From contig OZ017795.1 of the NCBI GenBank assembly GCA_963969395.1, forward strand, positions 124,001-188,000: a DNA stretch of 64,000 nucleotides. Reading direction: 5' to 3'. Positions within the stretch are counted from its first letter, which is position 1. Each line of letters starts with the position of its first letter. Positions 23,545-34,496 of this stretch are shown in pieces. The translations under genes were made by a program, and so were the position numbers. The notes under the pieces are model-generated. The model was not told where the DNA came from. It was given only the letters and a program-made list of their open reading frames with translations, and did not search any database. The DNA is from Pseudoscleropodium purum. Its lineage: Eukaryota; Streptophyta; Bryopsida; Hypnales; Brachytheciaceae.

Positions 23545-24822
23545 CTATTCAGAATCTGAATCGGACTCAAATTGTTGACCACTGCCTCTTCTTTGTACTC
23601 CAATGAACGGACCACCTCCGTAGTTTCCGTGATATCCACTCGGTGCACCTCCTTGTCCATAATTTGAACCTCCAAAAGTAGGAAGAAGAACCGGAGTAGT
23701 AGGCTCTGATCTTCTTTCATTTGAAGCCCCATAATAAGAGGCCCCATAATAAGAGGCCCCATAATGCCCGTATGAATCACTTCTAGTTGATCCCAGATAG
23801 TATTGGGCGCTTCCGGGAAGAGAGCAACTATACTGTGGGGTTACATGGCTTCTTCCACTACCTTCGGAGCCCACTTGAGTGGGCATCGTATAATATGAAC
23901 CAGATCCACTAGACCTACCATAGTGTATGTTGCTATAGTTACCTGCTCCACCTTGAGAGCCAATTTCAGGGGGAGTGCCATAACGAGAACCAACTGCATT
24001 TGAACTACTATAATGCGTGGATCCATAGCTCCCTCTTCCACCTTCATATCTATTTTGAGGATCGTAACCAGAGTATGAACCACCTCTTCCTTGTTCAGAT
24101 TCTCGCGTTCCATGTTCATATCCGTAGGACCCACCATGCCTATCTTGCCGTCCACGATCTTGAAGGCTTCTGCGTGTTGCCTCTTGCATTTGTTGTTCGA
24201 ATTCAATTCGTTTTCGTTCTTCTACCCGCTCGTGCCTAACTCCAAATGTGACAGGCGCTTGCATATCATCGTCATCATCGTCATCTGTCCACGCATCTTC
24301 AGCATCTCGTAGAACAACTGAATGTTGTTGTAGATAACCTCGATTAGACCACTCTGGCATGCAATCGCTTGCGCCCCTCCACTGTATATCTATAACGGCA
24401 TCCGTGCGCGTATAGTTCTCTACATTGCGACCTGTAGCAGTACGCCAGTCCACGTCCTTGTGGAGTACAATCTCTGCCCAAATCATTGCCATAACATTAT
24501 AATTCATTATATTTGGTTTGGCGCTTTTAATGCCAAGAACTCGATGCACTTGTGTGTATCGTTGTTTGAAGTGCTCACTTTGACACATAGACATTTGTCC
24601 TTCCCAACGTGGAGCTTGGTGCTCTACACGTTCACGTCGCCAAAGTTTTTGAATGTGAGTCATTTTTACATACTTCTTGCACATTGAGCAATCCCACACT
24701 CTTGTTGGTTCTTCTTCCCATCCCGATTCACCCACGCACAATGGATCGGCCCAAGCATCCCAATCGAACAATTGGGGTCTTCCCTTTCGACTACTTTTTT
24801 TGGGTGTTCTATCTTTCGACAT
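23545..24822 (-). CDS. Novel-domain protein with Gly/Ser/Tyr-rich tail, 425 aa
   Basis: Uninterrupted frame from ATG at 24822 (an upstream TTG at 24852 is open but is not a standard start). Residues about 30-140 form a domain shared with the gene starting at 26598: both have ESGWE(E/D), a Cys-x2-3-Cys-type pair, YVKMxHIxKLW, then a second Cys/His group, and a NYxVxxMxxAExxL block ending in DW. The Cys and His spacing suggests metal binding, which is inference. A run of seven Asp follows at about residue 185. The rest is low-complexity Gly/Ser/Tyr/Gln with repeated YYGAS and GSYG words, resembling prion-like or RNA-binding tails. It lies upstream of the kinase-like gene on the same strand. I do not recognise the family. 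Confidence 0.6.
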   Translation of the reverse strand: MSKDRTPKKSSRKGRPQLFDWDAWADPLCVGESGWEEEPTRVWDCSMCKKYVKMTHIQKLWRRERVEHQAPRWEGQMSMCQSEHFKQRYTQVHRVLGIKSAKPNIMNYNVMAMIWAEIVLHKDVDWRTATGRNVENYTRTDAVIDIQWRGASDCMPEWSNRGYLQQHSVVLRDAEDAWTDDDDDDDMQAPVTFGVRHERVEERKRIEFEQQMQEATRRSLQDRGRQDRHGGSYGYEHGTRESEQGRGGSYSGYDPQNRYEGGRGSYGSTHYSSSNAVGSRYGTPPEIGSQGGAGNYSNIHYGRSSGSGSYYTMPTQVGSEGSGRSHVTPQYSCSLPGSAQYYLGSTRSDSYGHYGASYYGASYYGASNERRSEPTTPVLLPTFGGSNYGQGGAPSGYHGNYGGGPFIGVQRRGSGQQFESDSDSE

Positions 24823-25029
24823 GATGAAGCTGAAGCAAAGAGAATGAAACAATTAGAAAGCTTAAGAACCAAAATTTTGATTTAATTAATTAATTAAAAT
24901 TTTACAAGTGTGAACTTTGTGAAAATTTGTAACAATGCCACAACAATCATTCACTCAAAGCGGAAGGGGTGCGCAGAGCTTCCAATGCACTGGTCCGCCC
25001 ACTCCAAAAGAGAACAATTGTTCGGAATG

Positions 25030-25286
25030 AGCCGTCCGCCTCCCCATATATATATGCGGACGCCCCGAGGCGGATGTCCAGATCATGCGGACCACGTCAG
25101 TCCACGTGTCAATCGGACGGTCGTAACCGAGCGAACGGGTATCGGGGCGGACGGGGCGGACAGGGCGGATGGGTATCGGGGCAGATGGGACAAACGGGGC
25201 GGACAAGGCGGACTCCGGATCGGGTGGATAGGGCGGACGAAGGACGGGCAGACGGATATCGCAGTGGACGGGGCGGACAGGGCGGA
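25030..25286. repeat. GC-rich 9-mer minisatellite
   Basis: Made of GGGGCGGAC-like units with interspersed GGGTATCGGGGC words. It lies about 200 bp upstream of the 425-aa gene. Same unit as inside the hAT MITEs, but no terminal repeats or target duplication were found. Confidence 0.65.
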
Positions 25287-26133
25287 AAAAATATAGCCAT
25301 ACATGATTTGAAAGTTAAAACATTGATTCTTTTTCTTTGTTTTCAAATCTATTCAAAATTTCATTAAAAAATATGAAAAAATCGATGTTCATTTGAAGAT
25401 CGTGATGCACTTTTAATAAGAAATCACAACCTTTCATTAAATATCATGAGGTTGAAATCCATTAAATTGTTATTCTAATTATGTATTGGGGCTTTTTTTT
25501 TAAATTTCATTTGCTTACAATGAAAATGGAATTGATTATTTTTGCAAAACATTTGATTTTCTAATGAACTTTAAAAAAATCCCCACCATCTTCAAATCTT
25601 CTCAAAACCTATTTAGAGGGATAATATCAGTAAATAATCCAAACATATTCAACTTAACCACATTTCCCTCATTCGTAAAACAATTTAGGGAAGAAAAGAA
25701 AAGATTTAGGGTAATTAGGGTATAGGATTTAGGGTTTACATTTTTTTTTTTTTTTAAATGATAAATCAATTACATTGATCCTCATTTAGCAGTGATTATT
25801 AGGCTGTTTTATTTTTAAAATGTTACCGCTCTTATTGAATAATAATGGCCCCATAGGATGCACCAATGTGTTAGAGATTCTGTACATACTAGCGTAGACC
25901 ATGTACAGTTAGCCTTAGGAGTTGCTTTAGACACTTAGTTAGTGTTAGAGTCCATGGGTATTGCTCGTAGTCAAAGGCAGCCCAATGTAGTTAGTTATCC
26001 CACATGGTTTGTGGATAACTAGGAAAGGCTTCTCGCTTAAGTTGAGCCCACTTATGTGGCTTGGTATCGTTCTACCATCTAAGTAAAGCCTTTATCTCAT
26101 AACATAACTTTGTAATCTCAATACAATGGACAA
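25287..26133. other. AT-rich spacer between divergent genes
   Basis: Contains an 18-base T run near 25741 and imperfect TTTAGGGT words at 25680-25740. A stretch from about 25868 (TGTTAGAGATTC...) to 26130 looks LTR-like in wording, but no matching end or duplication was found. Confidence 0.35.
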
Positions 26134-26386
26134 CTGGGCGGACGCCGGCGGCGGTCAGTGTTTAAGTAGGGCGGTCGGCGTGTCCAAAGCGCGGACAGCG
26201 TCGGAAGGCGGACAGTCCGGGCGGATGTGGCGGTCAAGGCGGGCGGACGGGGCGACGGGCAGACAGGGCGACGGGCGGAGGGTGCGTCCGTTGCCGAAGC
26301 GGACGTCGTTGGTCCGCACGGCGAACACGAGGTTCGAGGCCACTTCGCAAGGTCCGAGGCAGGTCCGGCGGCGAACGGCTATAAGG
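26134..26386. repeat. GC-rich block upstream of the RING gene
   Basis: GCGGACG, GGCGGACGG and GCGACGGGC words in tandem, about 200-450 bp upstream of the ATG at 26598. Mirrors the block upstream of the divergent gene at 24822. Confidence 0.6.
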
Positions 26387-28833
26387 GTGGAGTGACTTTC
26401 ATTTCTTCTCACTTCAATTCTCCTTCGGTACCAAGTTGGATGTGCTACTATTGCTTTATGCGCTAGTTGCTCCTACGGGGTGGAGAGTTGGGGTCCTCTA
26501 TCTTGTGTTATTGTGTTGCGGTTGATGCCATCACTTTTGTCTATCACGTGAGATTTTTTTATTCACTTCAATTGGTTATTGAATCCAATTGACAATCATG
26601 AACGGCGAAGGTGATCGAATTGTTGATGGGGTGACTCCGGGAAGCGAAGCCAAGAAAAAGAGCAAAGTGAAGGGGGCTACACATGACCTTCGGCTTGACA
26701 TTTTAAATGACCCTACAATTAAAGCAGAGAGCGGGTGGGAAGATGAAGATGCAGAGTATTGGACATCAAAAATGTGTAGGACCTATGTTAAAATGTACCA
26801 CATTGACAAGTTGTGGCCTCAGGAGTCGCACAAGAGTCATACACGGGATTTTTGTTGTAAACCATGGACTTGCAACAATAAACATTTTGTCCATCAATCT
26901 GAGGAGGTGTGGCGTGTTCTATTCGGAAACAAGCGCAAAAACAAAGGCTATATTAATTATAGCGTGGCGTGTATGGTTTACGCTGAACTTATATTAGAGC
27001 GCAAGATCGATTGGAGCACGTTTCCGACAACAACAGCTTGCCCACTTCTACTTGAAGCCAATCAAAAGGACATTCCCGACTTGTACAATTCAGAGGGAGA
27101 AACAAAAAAAGTATTAAAAAATACTATGGAGGTGAAAACAGATGGTGTGGAGAAAGCCTCAAATGTTGAAGAATTACGGTCTGTACAATCTCCAACAAAA
27201 GCAATCAATGAAAGCTCTTTGAAAAATGTGAGGAAAGATGTGGAGGCGCAAGAGGCTGAAGTCTTTTCCACAGCTCCAACGCGTTTGACCTTTACACCAA
27301 ATGTAGCGGCACAAACGCAAACGGAGTCTGTAAACGAAGGCAATGTTTGCACGGAATGCGGGGAAACTTCAAAAAGTAAAGTAGATGAAGTCTTGGCGGA
27401 GAAAGTGGCAAAGGCTAATGCTACAATTGATAGTCTGATAGACAACAATTGTTTTGATAGTTTGGTCTACAAATCTCCACCTATGCATCAAAGCGCTGAA
27501 TCTAGTCCAACGTTAAGTTTAGAAGACAAAAGTACATATGCCTCGTGGACAAGGCGTGGAGTTTAATAATATATCGTCATTATGGAGTTCCGAGCGTAAA
27601 AGGCGGGTGGAGGAGTTTCCAATTACAACGGCATTGCCAAGTCCTCTACATCGAACCTTGCAAGACATGTCCAATCCAAGACAATTGCAAAATCTTTTGA
27701 AGCTCTCGGTTCAGTTTGCTAACCTTCATGAAGAAATAGGCGGATCGTCGAACCCCGATGATGGTGCTACTGCTGTTCCAATGAGTCCACTTGCAGATCC
27801 AAAGGATGTTGCACATATACTTGATACAGCTTATAGATAACGATGTCAACTGAATTTTTAGCGAAAGGTGCTCCGACTTTTATGAATTTGGCCAAGGAGT
27901 TTTCTTTAATAGCACCAGAGATGTTGAAAGGTGCTATAGCATTTCAGAATCTCACGAAGACTTTCGGACCACTTTTCGAAGAAAGAGATTTTCACATACT
28001 ACAATTGGTGGATTATGAAAAAAAAATTGCTGACCTTGAAGGAGTGGAAGCAAGGTGCAAAGTGTTGGAGTTGAAATTAAAGACTTCGGAGAGTGAGGTT
28101 GAACATTTAAATCAACAATCATCGAGGCAAATGGAGGAGTTGATGAAGATGCGGAAACGGATTGCAGAATTGCAAGGGACCTCCAAAAATCCAAGTGAGG
28201 TTGTAATCTCACCAATGATTGTACTCGGAGACAGTCAAGAGACTCAAGAGAGTGAAGATAAGCTCTCTCTTCCTTTTGATAAGGCCAAAGCAAGCGACAA
28301 TCCTGCCATTGTAAATGTACAAGAAAGTCACGACATGAGCACGTTAAAAGCGACACAACAACCATCAATGGAAAAGCTTTCATCCGTTTACGTGAATGCG
28401 GAGACGCAAACGGAGAATTGTGACTTTGAAGAGTTGAAGCATAAATTGGAGGAGGCAATTGAAGCAAAAGGAATCGTTGAATCCAAGTTGAATCGATTGC
28501 AATTGTCCTTGGATTTGAAGAAGTTTATGCCATCTAGCGGCTTGGAGTCTCGATGGTTAGTGTCGCAGCTTAGAATTTTGATTTTCTTAGTATACACCCA
28601 AATAGGAACGGAAACTAGTCATTAGCTAACCGGATCCGATTAGGTGGGGAAGGAAAACTCAGAATTAGCACGGAACGTGAAGTAGTGGGCTTCTTGGATC
28701 TAATCCGGTCAGGAGTAACTAACGACGGAAACGGAATGTAACACGGATTAGGTCTAGGACCGGATGATGATGATGAACCGGATTATGATGGTAAACCGGA
28801 TTCATGATGACAAACCGGAAAGGGTCCAGGGAG

Positions 28834-28840
28834 TATAAAA
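28834..28840 (+). promoter_or_regulatory. TATA box 1 of unit copy 1
   Basis: TATAAAA, about 180 bp before the ATG of the internal frame. Conserved in copy 2 at 57568-57574. Probable promoter of the internal gene. Confidence 0.55.
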
Positions 28841-29021
28841 GGAGGAGCTTTCACTGTTGCACCCCCTTTTAGAAACTCGACCTTGAGCGCACGATTGAGT
28901 TTTTGTCGTTTGTGCGTCTGTGCATTTATGTTCTGTTCGTTTTAATTCCGGTTGAGATCGGAGAGAGGAAGTGAGGAACGGGACGTGCGGCTAGGAGATA
29001 GTGAGGTAGATGTGAGTGGGA

Positions 29022-30680
29022 ATGCCTCAGCTACGTAGGTCGAGACAAGCGAGTCCCTCTGGAGGCGAGGTGAAGCTCCGGAAAGTCATTCCGGTTATTC
29101 CCTCCACAGAGCCAGAAAAGGCTGAACTCATGGATGATCTCAGATCCATGGGTTGCGTAGGGTTTGCCGAGAAACCTTGGGGTTTTAGGGAGGAGAGAAT
29201 GGTCAAGGAGCTCCTCGGAAAGTTGTCCAACCAGTTTGACAACACCATGAGGGGAGCTCCCGTCAGCTGGAACGAGGGGATGTGGAGAGCGGTTTACGGT
29301 TTCCGGGCAGGAGGTTTGGGAATGGCGAGCCGGAAGGATGAGTTTGTCCGAGGGAAGTTCAAGGGAGCCGTCAACCCGAAGGACGGATACGCGGTCGAGG
29401 ATTGCTTGGGTGATCGACACCGTCGGCTCCTGCAATTCCTGGTTCCGGTTCTTCACCCGGAAAAGCCGACCAGGGTGACGATCACCCTCGGCAACACCAT
29501 TTTCGGTGCCCTCAGTGGTACCCGGAAAGTGGATTGGGCACGGATCATTTCCGATCTCGTGGCCCAGCTCGTTAGTAGGGTTGGGAAGAAAAGGGCCACT
29601 CCAGTGTGCCCTTATCTCTTCCACCTCTATCGGGAGAACCAAGTCCTCACCGACATAGAGGAGAGGGCGTAGAAGACGCAGGAAGTGCTCCTGAAGTATG
29701 GGGAGTCGGAGACGGATGACGAGGCGGAATCCGATTCCGGGTCAGACCGGGAGTCCAGCGAGGAAGAGGAGGAGCCGATGCCGCCGATCAAGCGACAGAA
29801 GCTGACGCCTCCACACAAGCGTGGGACGCCTCCCGGTCAAGACAAACCGGCCCTGGAGGAGAAACCGGAAGCCGAGAAGACCAATTCCGGGGGAGATCCG
29901 GATATGCAAGATCCGTTCAACGGTCTGATCAACGTCCTCTGCAACATCAGGGCGGATTGGGAGGTGAAGCACAGGACGCTTGCGGCAATCGGCAAGTTGG
30001 TGGGTGCTGCACCGGACAGCAACTTGGCGGAACAAGTGGCGCAATGCATCACGAATCCGGAAGAGACCCGGAAGCAGGAAGCCGAGATCCGCCGGTTGCA
30101 GGAGGAGGTAGATAAACTGAAGGCAACACTTTTTGCCTATCAGGAAGACGTGACGGCCGCTCGGGAGATGGCGGAGGAGACTCGGAAGGTAGCCGAGCAG
30201 ATCAAGGCGGTCTTGGGAGAGACCGGAACGGCAGCGGCCAAGGCGAAGCTCTTCGACGAGAAGATCCACGAAGAGAAGAAACTATCCGGTTCCCGGATGG
30301 TCCGGATTCTCGTGGACTTCGCCGAGCAGGTGGAGACGGCAATGGTGGAGGGGCGGAAGGCAGCGGACCGGATCGAGGAGAGCAGCCGGAAGCTGACGGG
30401 AGCGACGTGCGACAAGGGTATTCACCTTTCGGACATCTCACTACCGGACCTCTTTCCGGATGCAACTATGGCGAAGGACAGGAAGGATTGGACTCCTGAG
30501 TCCAAGAAGTCTGCACGGACTGGGACTCCGGGTACGAGACCGGATATCACCATCGACCTGGAGTCTCCACCCGGACCGAATCCTGCGGAGGGGGAACGGG
30601 TCCGGAATTTGAGTGAAGTTTTCGAGGAGCTAGTCCCGGAGACCGGAAGCCCGACGATAGGATCTAGAGTTGTAGGGTAG
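29022..30680 (+). pseudogene. LTR-borne ORF, copy 1, one nonsense mutation
   Basis: Same frame as the intact protein at 57758-59416 with very few substitutions. Codon TGG of the intact copy (in EKAWKTQE) is TAG here at 29670-29672, a G-to-A change that cuts the protein at about 216 residues; the remaining 335 codons downstream stay open. No frameshift is seen. The fresh state shows that the unit inserted recently. Confidence 0.8.
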
Positions 30681-30831
30681 ATAGGATTTTAATTTCAGTT
30701 AGGAGTAGGAGCGGATCCGGATCCGGATCCGGCTCAATAGTATTAGGTTAGACCGGAAGTTAGATTAGGATGGCGGCGGACCCCCACGGGTTTTCCGCTC
30801 CTTTTTGTGCTTTTAGGGTTTTTACCCTTTG

Positions 30832-30839
30832 TATATAAA
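30832..30839 (+). promoter_or_regulatory. TATA box 2 of unit copy 1
   Basis: TATATAAA, about 1.0 kb before the 3' end, identical at 59568-59575 in copy 2. If the unit is an LTR this would be the U3 promoter for genomic RNA, leaving R and U5 downstream. Confidence 0.5.
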
Positions 30840-33292
30840 TCGGTTCCTGCGATGGGAATTGGGAGTTTTTCATTTTGCAAACTTCTTGTACCTTTCTATT
30901 CTCTTCGTTGTGTATCTCTCTCCAGCGCGACAGGATTGTATGATGTGGAGTTAGGATAGTACGAGTTGGTTTGCGAGTGATTTCTCCCCTTGGTGTTTAT
31001 TTTCCGATCCTAGGTGCATGTGAGTAGGTACCGAAGAGTTGGGAGTGAACTTAGTTCCTCAGCACGTCTAGAGTTTGAGATTCCGGGTGAGAAAGCCGTT
31101 GTTAGGCTAGGCGGGTAGGGAGGGATTCCTTAGCTGCGCTAGAACTCCCGGGTGGGAAATCCGGTCGAGTGTCCGATCTCCTGTGAGGTCTTACCGCCTT
31201 AGTTGGTAAACGGAAGAACATTAGTTGATGTTGGAACGGACAGGTACACTTGTAACCACTTGTCTTCGCACGGATCGGAAGTAGCATCAAGGTCGTTGTA
31301 GTACGAGAGGGTCGAGTGTGGGGTCTTTGTGTGACCTACGACCCGGATTGCTATCTGGGTTGTTGTGAAGGACCAAACCGGATCCGGATTAGCTTAGGAG
31401 TTTAGGAAGTAGGACAGTGGGTCTTCAGCCACTATAAGTCACGGAAGGAGTGGTGGGCCTACCACTCTCAAAATTAAGCGGCGACCCCTCTGATGGTGAA
31501 ACAGAGGCAAAACTAAACCGGATAGGATTACGGATACAGGATGACCATCCCGACCGGATTGGTCAGGACGGATTTCCAGGATCGGAAGTTGTGAGATCTT
31601 AGGATTTGGGTATTTGTACGGACCGGATAGTTAGTAGGACTGGAAGAAGGAGTAATCCGGTCTATAGTTATCCAGTGTGTTGGTATTTCTGGTTCTAGAT
31701 CTTGGACCGGAAAGTAAGATTGGCATACTGACTGAGCTTAACTGCTTAATAGAGCTAGATACTTCACAGGATCTCGTGGGTTCGATCTTTAGAGTCACTT
31801 AGTTATACTCTAGAGCAATTTTTGTGAGTATAATGGGGAATTGACCTGTCCTGTGCTGCGACAGTTAGCATGGATACAAAGACTCCAAGACAGACCCTCT
31901 GTAGTATCTCGAGCAATGGCAGGTCTTCAAACATTGGCAATGGAGTCGAATGGAAATTGCGATGCCATTCAAAGCTCTTTGAGTTGGTTCAAGACTATGT
32001 TTAACCAACATCCTTCAAAGGGATATACGGAGATCACATGTTGGGGAGACATGGATGCCATGTTTGAGCGGTTAAACCACACAAAGAAGGACCAAGCTCC
32101 ACCCATCAATTGGACCTTAGAAGTAGAGGAAGGATGGGTCCCTTACAACACACTTTCAGCACACATCAATGTGAAAGACAAGCGACTTGTGCATGCTTGT
32201 GATCCAGCCTCTCCAATCTTGGATGGTTGTTGTAGCCTTTGCCAAGGCCTCTTCGGACCGGAAGGTACGGTAACCATGGGCCAATGTCGCCACACTTTCC
32301 ATGTCACTTGCATTGTGAAAGCATCACTCATTCGTTCGGTGTGTGCCGAGTGTCGTAGTCCATTGAGTGCTAGGTTCTACGAAATGTTTGGTATCTTGGA
32401 AGCTATGCCTCCAGGCCACAAGTACAATCGTTGGAATCTTCCTTTTGATCAAGCGCTGTACAAATTCCAAAATTATCAACATTGAGGGAAGCCAATCCGG
32501 TGGAATGCAAATGAACAGAGGCATGATTTGTACGAGGAATCTCAATAACCAATAGATTTGGATATGTGGATGACTCACAATAGAGAGGTGGAATTGCAGG
32601 CTCGAGGAATCGTAGATGACGCGGCCCGTGAAATGTTTTGTCGCAACATGGGGGGACATTGGAACTTGCAACATAAAAAGTTCTTTCGTTTTCCAGATAA
32701 AAAAGTGGAGAGAGGACCAAAAGACAGTTGGGTGGAGGTGAACCATGGAAAAGAGTTCGATGAGCAGTATAAGGCATACGACCACACCCTCGTAAGTAGG
32801 GCCCTTCTATTGTCGAAGTTGGAAGAGGCTGCAAAAGTTCGTGCTGTCTACGATACAAATGGACTAACAAGTACAGGACATTCATCTGTAGATGTGGCAA
32901 CAGCATTTGATAGGCGCATTGGCGATATTATAGGGCATTGGAAGGCTTTCCTATTGGATGGAGACTGCCTCACAATATGGCAAGGGAAAGGAGATGATGA
33001 AGTTGTTCAAGCGATGGTAGATCGTGTGGAGAGCAACTTGAGAACCTTGAAGGCAGACGAAGTCGATTTATCACCGAAAAGAAAAAAAAAAAGGAAGCGT
33101 GAAGAGGACGATGACTTCTCTCCGGAAACCAAGAAACAATTTCATAAGGTGGACATCGAAGTTCAATCTGGAGGGCGAATAGTCCGTCCAAGTCAACAAC
33201 GGTCAACTCGTCAATCATCTGCTAAACTCCTCGGTACAGCAGATTTTCCTTTTGTTTTGGGAGAAGGTAGTGGTCCATCCGGTGGAAATTAG

Positions 33293-33589
33293 AATTTGAG
33301 GAGAATTTTGTTTTTTAAAAACAATGGTCCTTTCATTGTTTAAAAACAAAAAAGAATGTGAAAGATTTAGATCTTAAAAAGATCGTATAGGATTCAATAG
33401 TGATATTGGAACTATGTTTTCATGTATTTTGTTTATACATATATATTTATATATAAAGATGCTATATTTTCATTTGCGTACAAAAATATTTTTATATGTA
33501 CATCTTATTTTACGTGGATGCATTCAGTTTTGATTGTGTAACATTCAAATTACATAACAATATAAAATTTCTAATGACTAATGGCAATG
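33293..33589. other. 3' flank of RING gene, AT-rich
   Basis: Contains TATATA runs near 33440; no gene seen. Confidence 0.35.
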
Positions 33590-33764
33590 CGAAGTCTGCC
33601 CCGTCTGGTCTGTACGCCCAACCGCCTCAGCCGTCCGCCCCGCCTGTCCGCCCCGCCCCGCGCGTCCGCCTTCTGACAGCGGAAGGGACGTTGCATCCGC
33701 TAGCGTCCGGACATCCGGAAAACAAACACTATTTTGGGGCGGACATTGAGATTCGTCAACCCTG
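33590..33764 (+). mobile_element. hAT-type MITE fragment 4, 5' end missing
   Basis: Ends GGACATTGAGATTCGTCAACCCTG, the same right end as MITE 2. The interior is CCGCCCCGCC-type minisatellite plus a CATCCGCTAGCGTCCGG stretch. No CAGGG start was found, so the 5' end is lost or changed. Confidence 0.65.
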
Positions 33765-34066
33765 TACGCCTAAACTGCGTGTGCGACATTAAGAACGAAA
33801 CCCTTTGACTTAGAGTTTAAACTTTTTATGTGGTTACGGAAGATCGGTTATGGAAGAGGTATAGTGTTCGGACATTCCTTCTTGGTTGTTGGGGTTTGAA
33901 AAATAATAAAGAAGGGAAAAAGAATAATGATATTAGTTAAGATACAAGCCTAAGACTTTCCGCTCTAGTGGGTTATTGGATTTGGAGAAGTTGGATTTTT
34001 GTATCTAGTTCCAAATAGTAAAAAGGAGTTATGAGCTAAATCTCTTGAGAACGTTACACAAGTTAC

Positions 34067-34412
34067 TTAGTGGTGCTTTTGTCTCTTTTTGGCACTAACT
34101 GAGGAATTTGTGCTTTCTTGTGCTATAACAATATTATTAGAGTTCCTTAGAGACTGACAAAGAAGCACCACTTCTTCGTCCAATCCAATTGACATGCAAT
34201 AAGACACAAAAGATGGCCAATCCCATTTTATATCCATTTCCAATATTAAAGCATTAAGGTTTACTAATCTCCTTTGCAAAACTTTGACAACATTGTCCAA
34301 GGGATGATCCGTGGCATCTTGAGCGACCTCTAGCAATGGCTCAATCTCCATTGGCTTATCTGCGTTACCTTCTGCGACATCAAGTAGAATAGGATCTTGC
34401 ATGAAAAAGAGA
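34067..34412 (-). CDS. Probable last exon of an unrecognised small gene
   Basis: Minus-strand frame of about 110 codons ending KKRQKHH and a stop. A pyrimidine-rich stretch followed by CAAG sits just before DPILLDVAEG and could be the splice acceptor. The composition is protein-like: LDNVVKVLQRRLVNLNALILEMDIKWDW, then SIGLDEEVVLLCQSLRN, then a basic end. It may belong with the exon at 36056-36169; the phases I read do not match directly, so an extra exon or another acceptor is needed. No family recognised. Confidence 0.35.
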
Positions 34413-34496
34413 CAATCATCAAATGTGAACATACATATTAAAACATAAATGGTCAAACATTCATGCCAAATATAGATCTAACATATTGATTGAATC

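Larger units (their letters stand above)
28561..31863 (+). mobile_element. 3.3-kb TG...CA unit, copy 1 (solo-LTR-like)
   Basis: Begins TGTCGCAGC and ends GCTGCGACA, a 9-bp inverted repeat with TG/CA ends. Exactly GTTAG flanks both sides (28556-28560 and 31864-31868). TG...CA ends and a 5-bp duplication are the signature of LTR retrotransposon integration, yet no second LTR, primer-binding site or pol genes are present, so a solo LTR is the simplest reading. Inside are a TATA box, a protein frame (one nonsense change here), CGGATCC repeats, a second TATA box and about 1 kb of non-coding DNA. Nearly identical to copy 2 apart from an 18-bp length difference near 28767 and scattered substitutions. 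Confidence 0.8.
26598..33292 (+). pseudogene. Decayed gene: novel N-terminal domain, coiled coil, RING-H2, C-terminal domain
   Basis: Coding parts are 26598-28560 and 31869-33292; the gap is the 3.3-kb unit 28561-31863. Without it the frame continues exactly (...ESRWL|AWIQRL...). The joined reading would be about 1,130 codons. In order: the ESGWED...YVKMYHIDKLW domain also found in the 425-aa protein; a polar region; heptad-rich coiled coil near 27980-28170; a RING-H2 finger near 32225-32350 (Cys-x2-Cys-x13-Cys-x-His-x2-His-x2-Cys-x10-Cys-x2-Cys, all eight ligands kept); and a C-terminal domain with a basic KRKKKRKRE motif near 33080. RING fingers usually act in ubiquitin ligases. Defects: a frame change near 27540-27566, another near 27840, and in-frame stops after NYQH (TGA, 32483-32485) and after EESQ (TAA, about 32546). 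Confidence 0.7.

Noticed and set aside
25868..26550. A further solo LTR starting TGTTAGAGATTC
   Set aside because: No convincing CA end with a matching 5-bp duplication was found.
30919..30935. AGCGCGACAGG in the LTR-type units as palindrome family members
   Set aside because: Only one arm matches; the other arm is absent in both copies.
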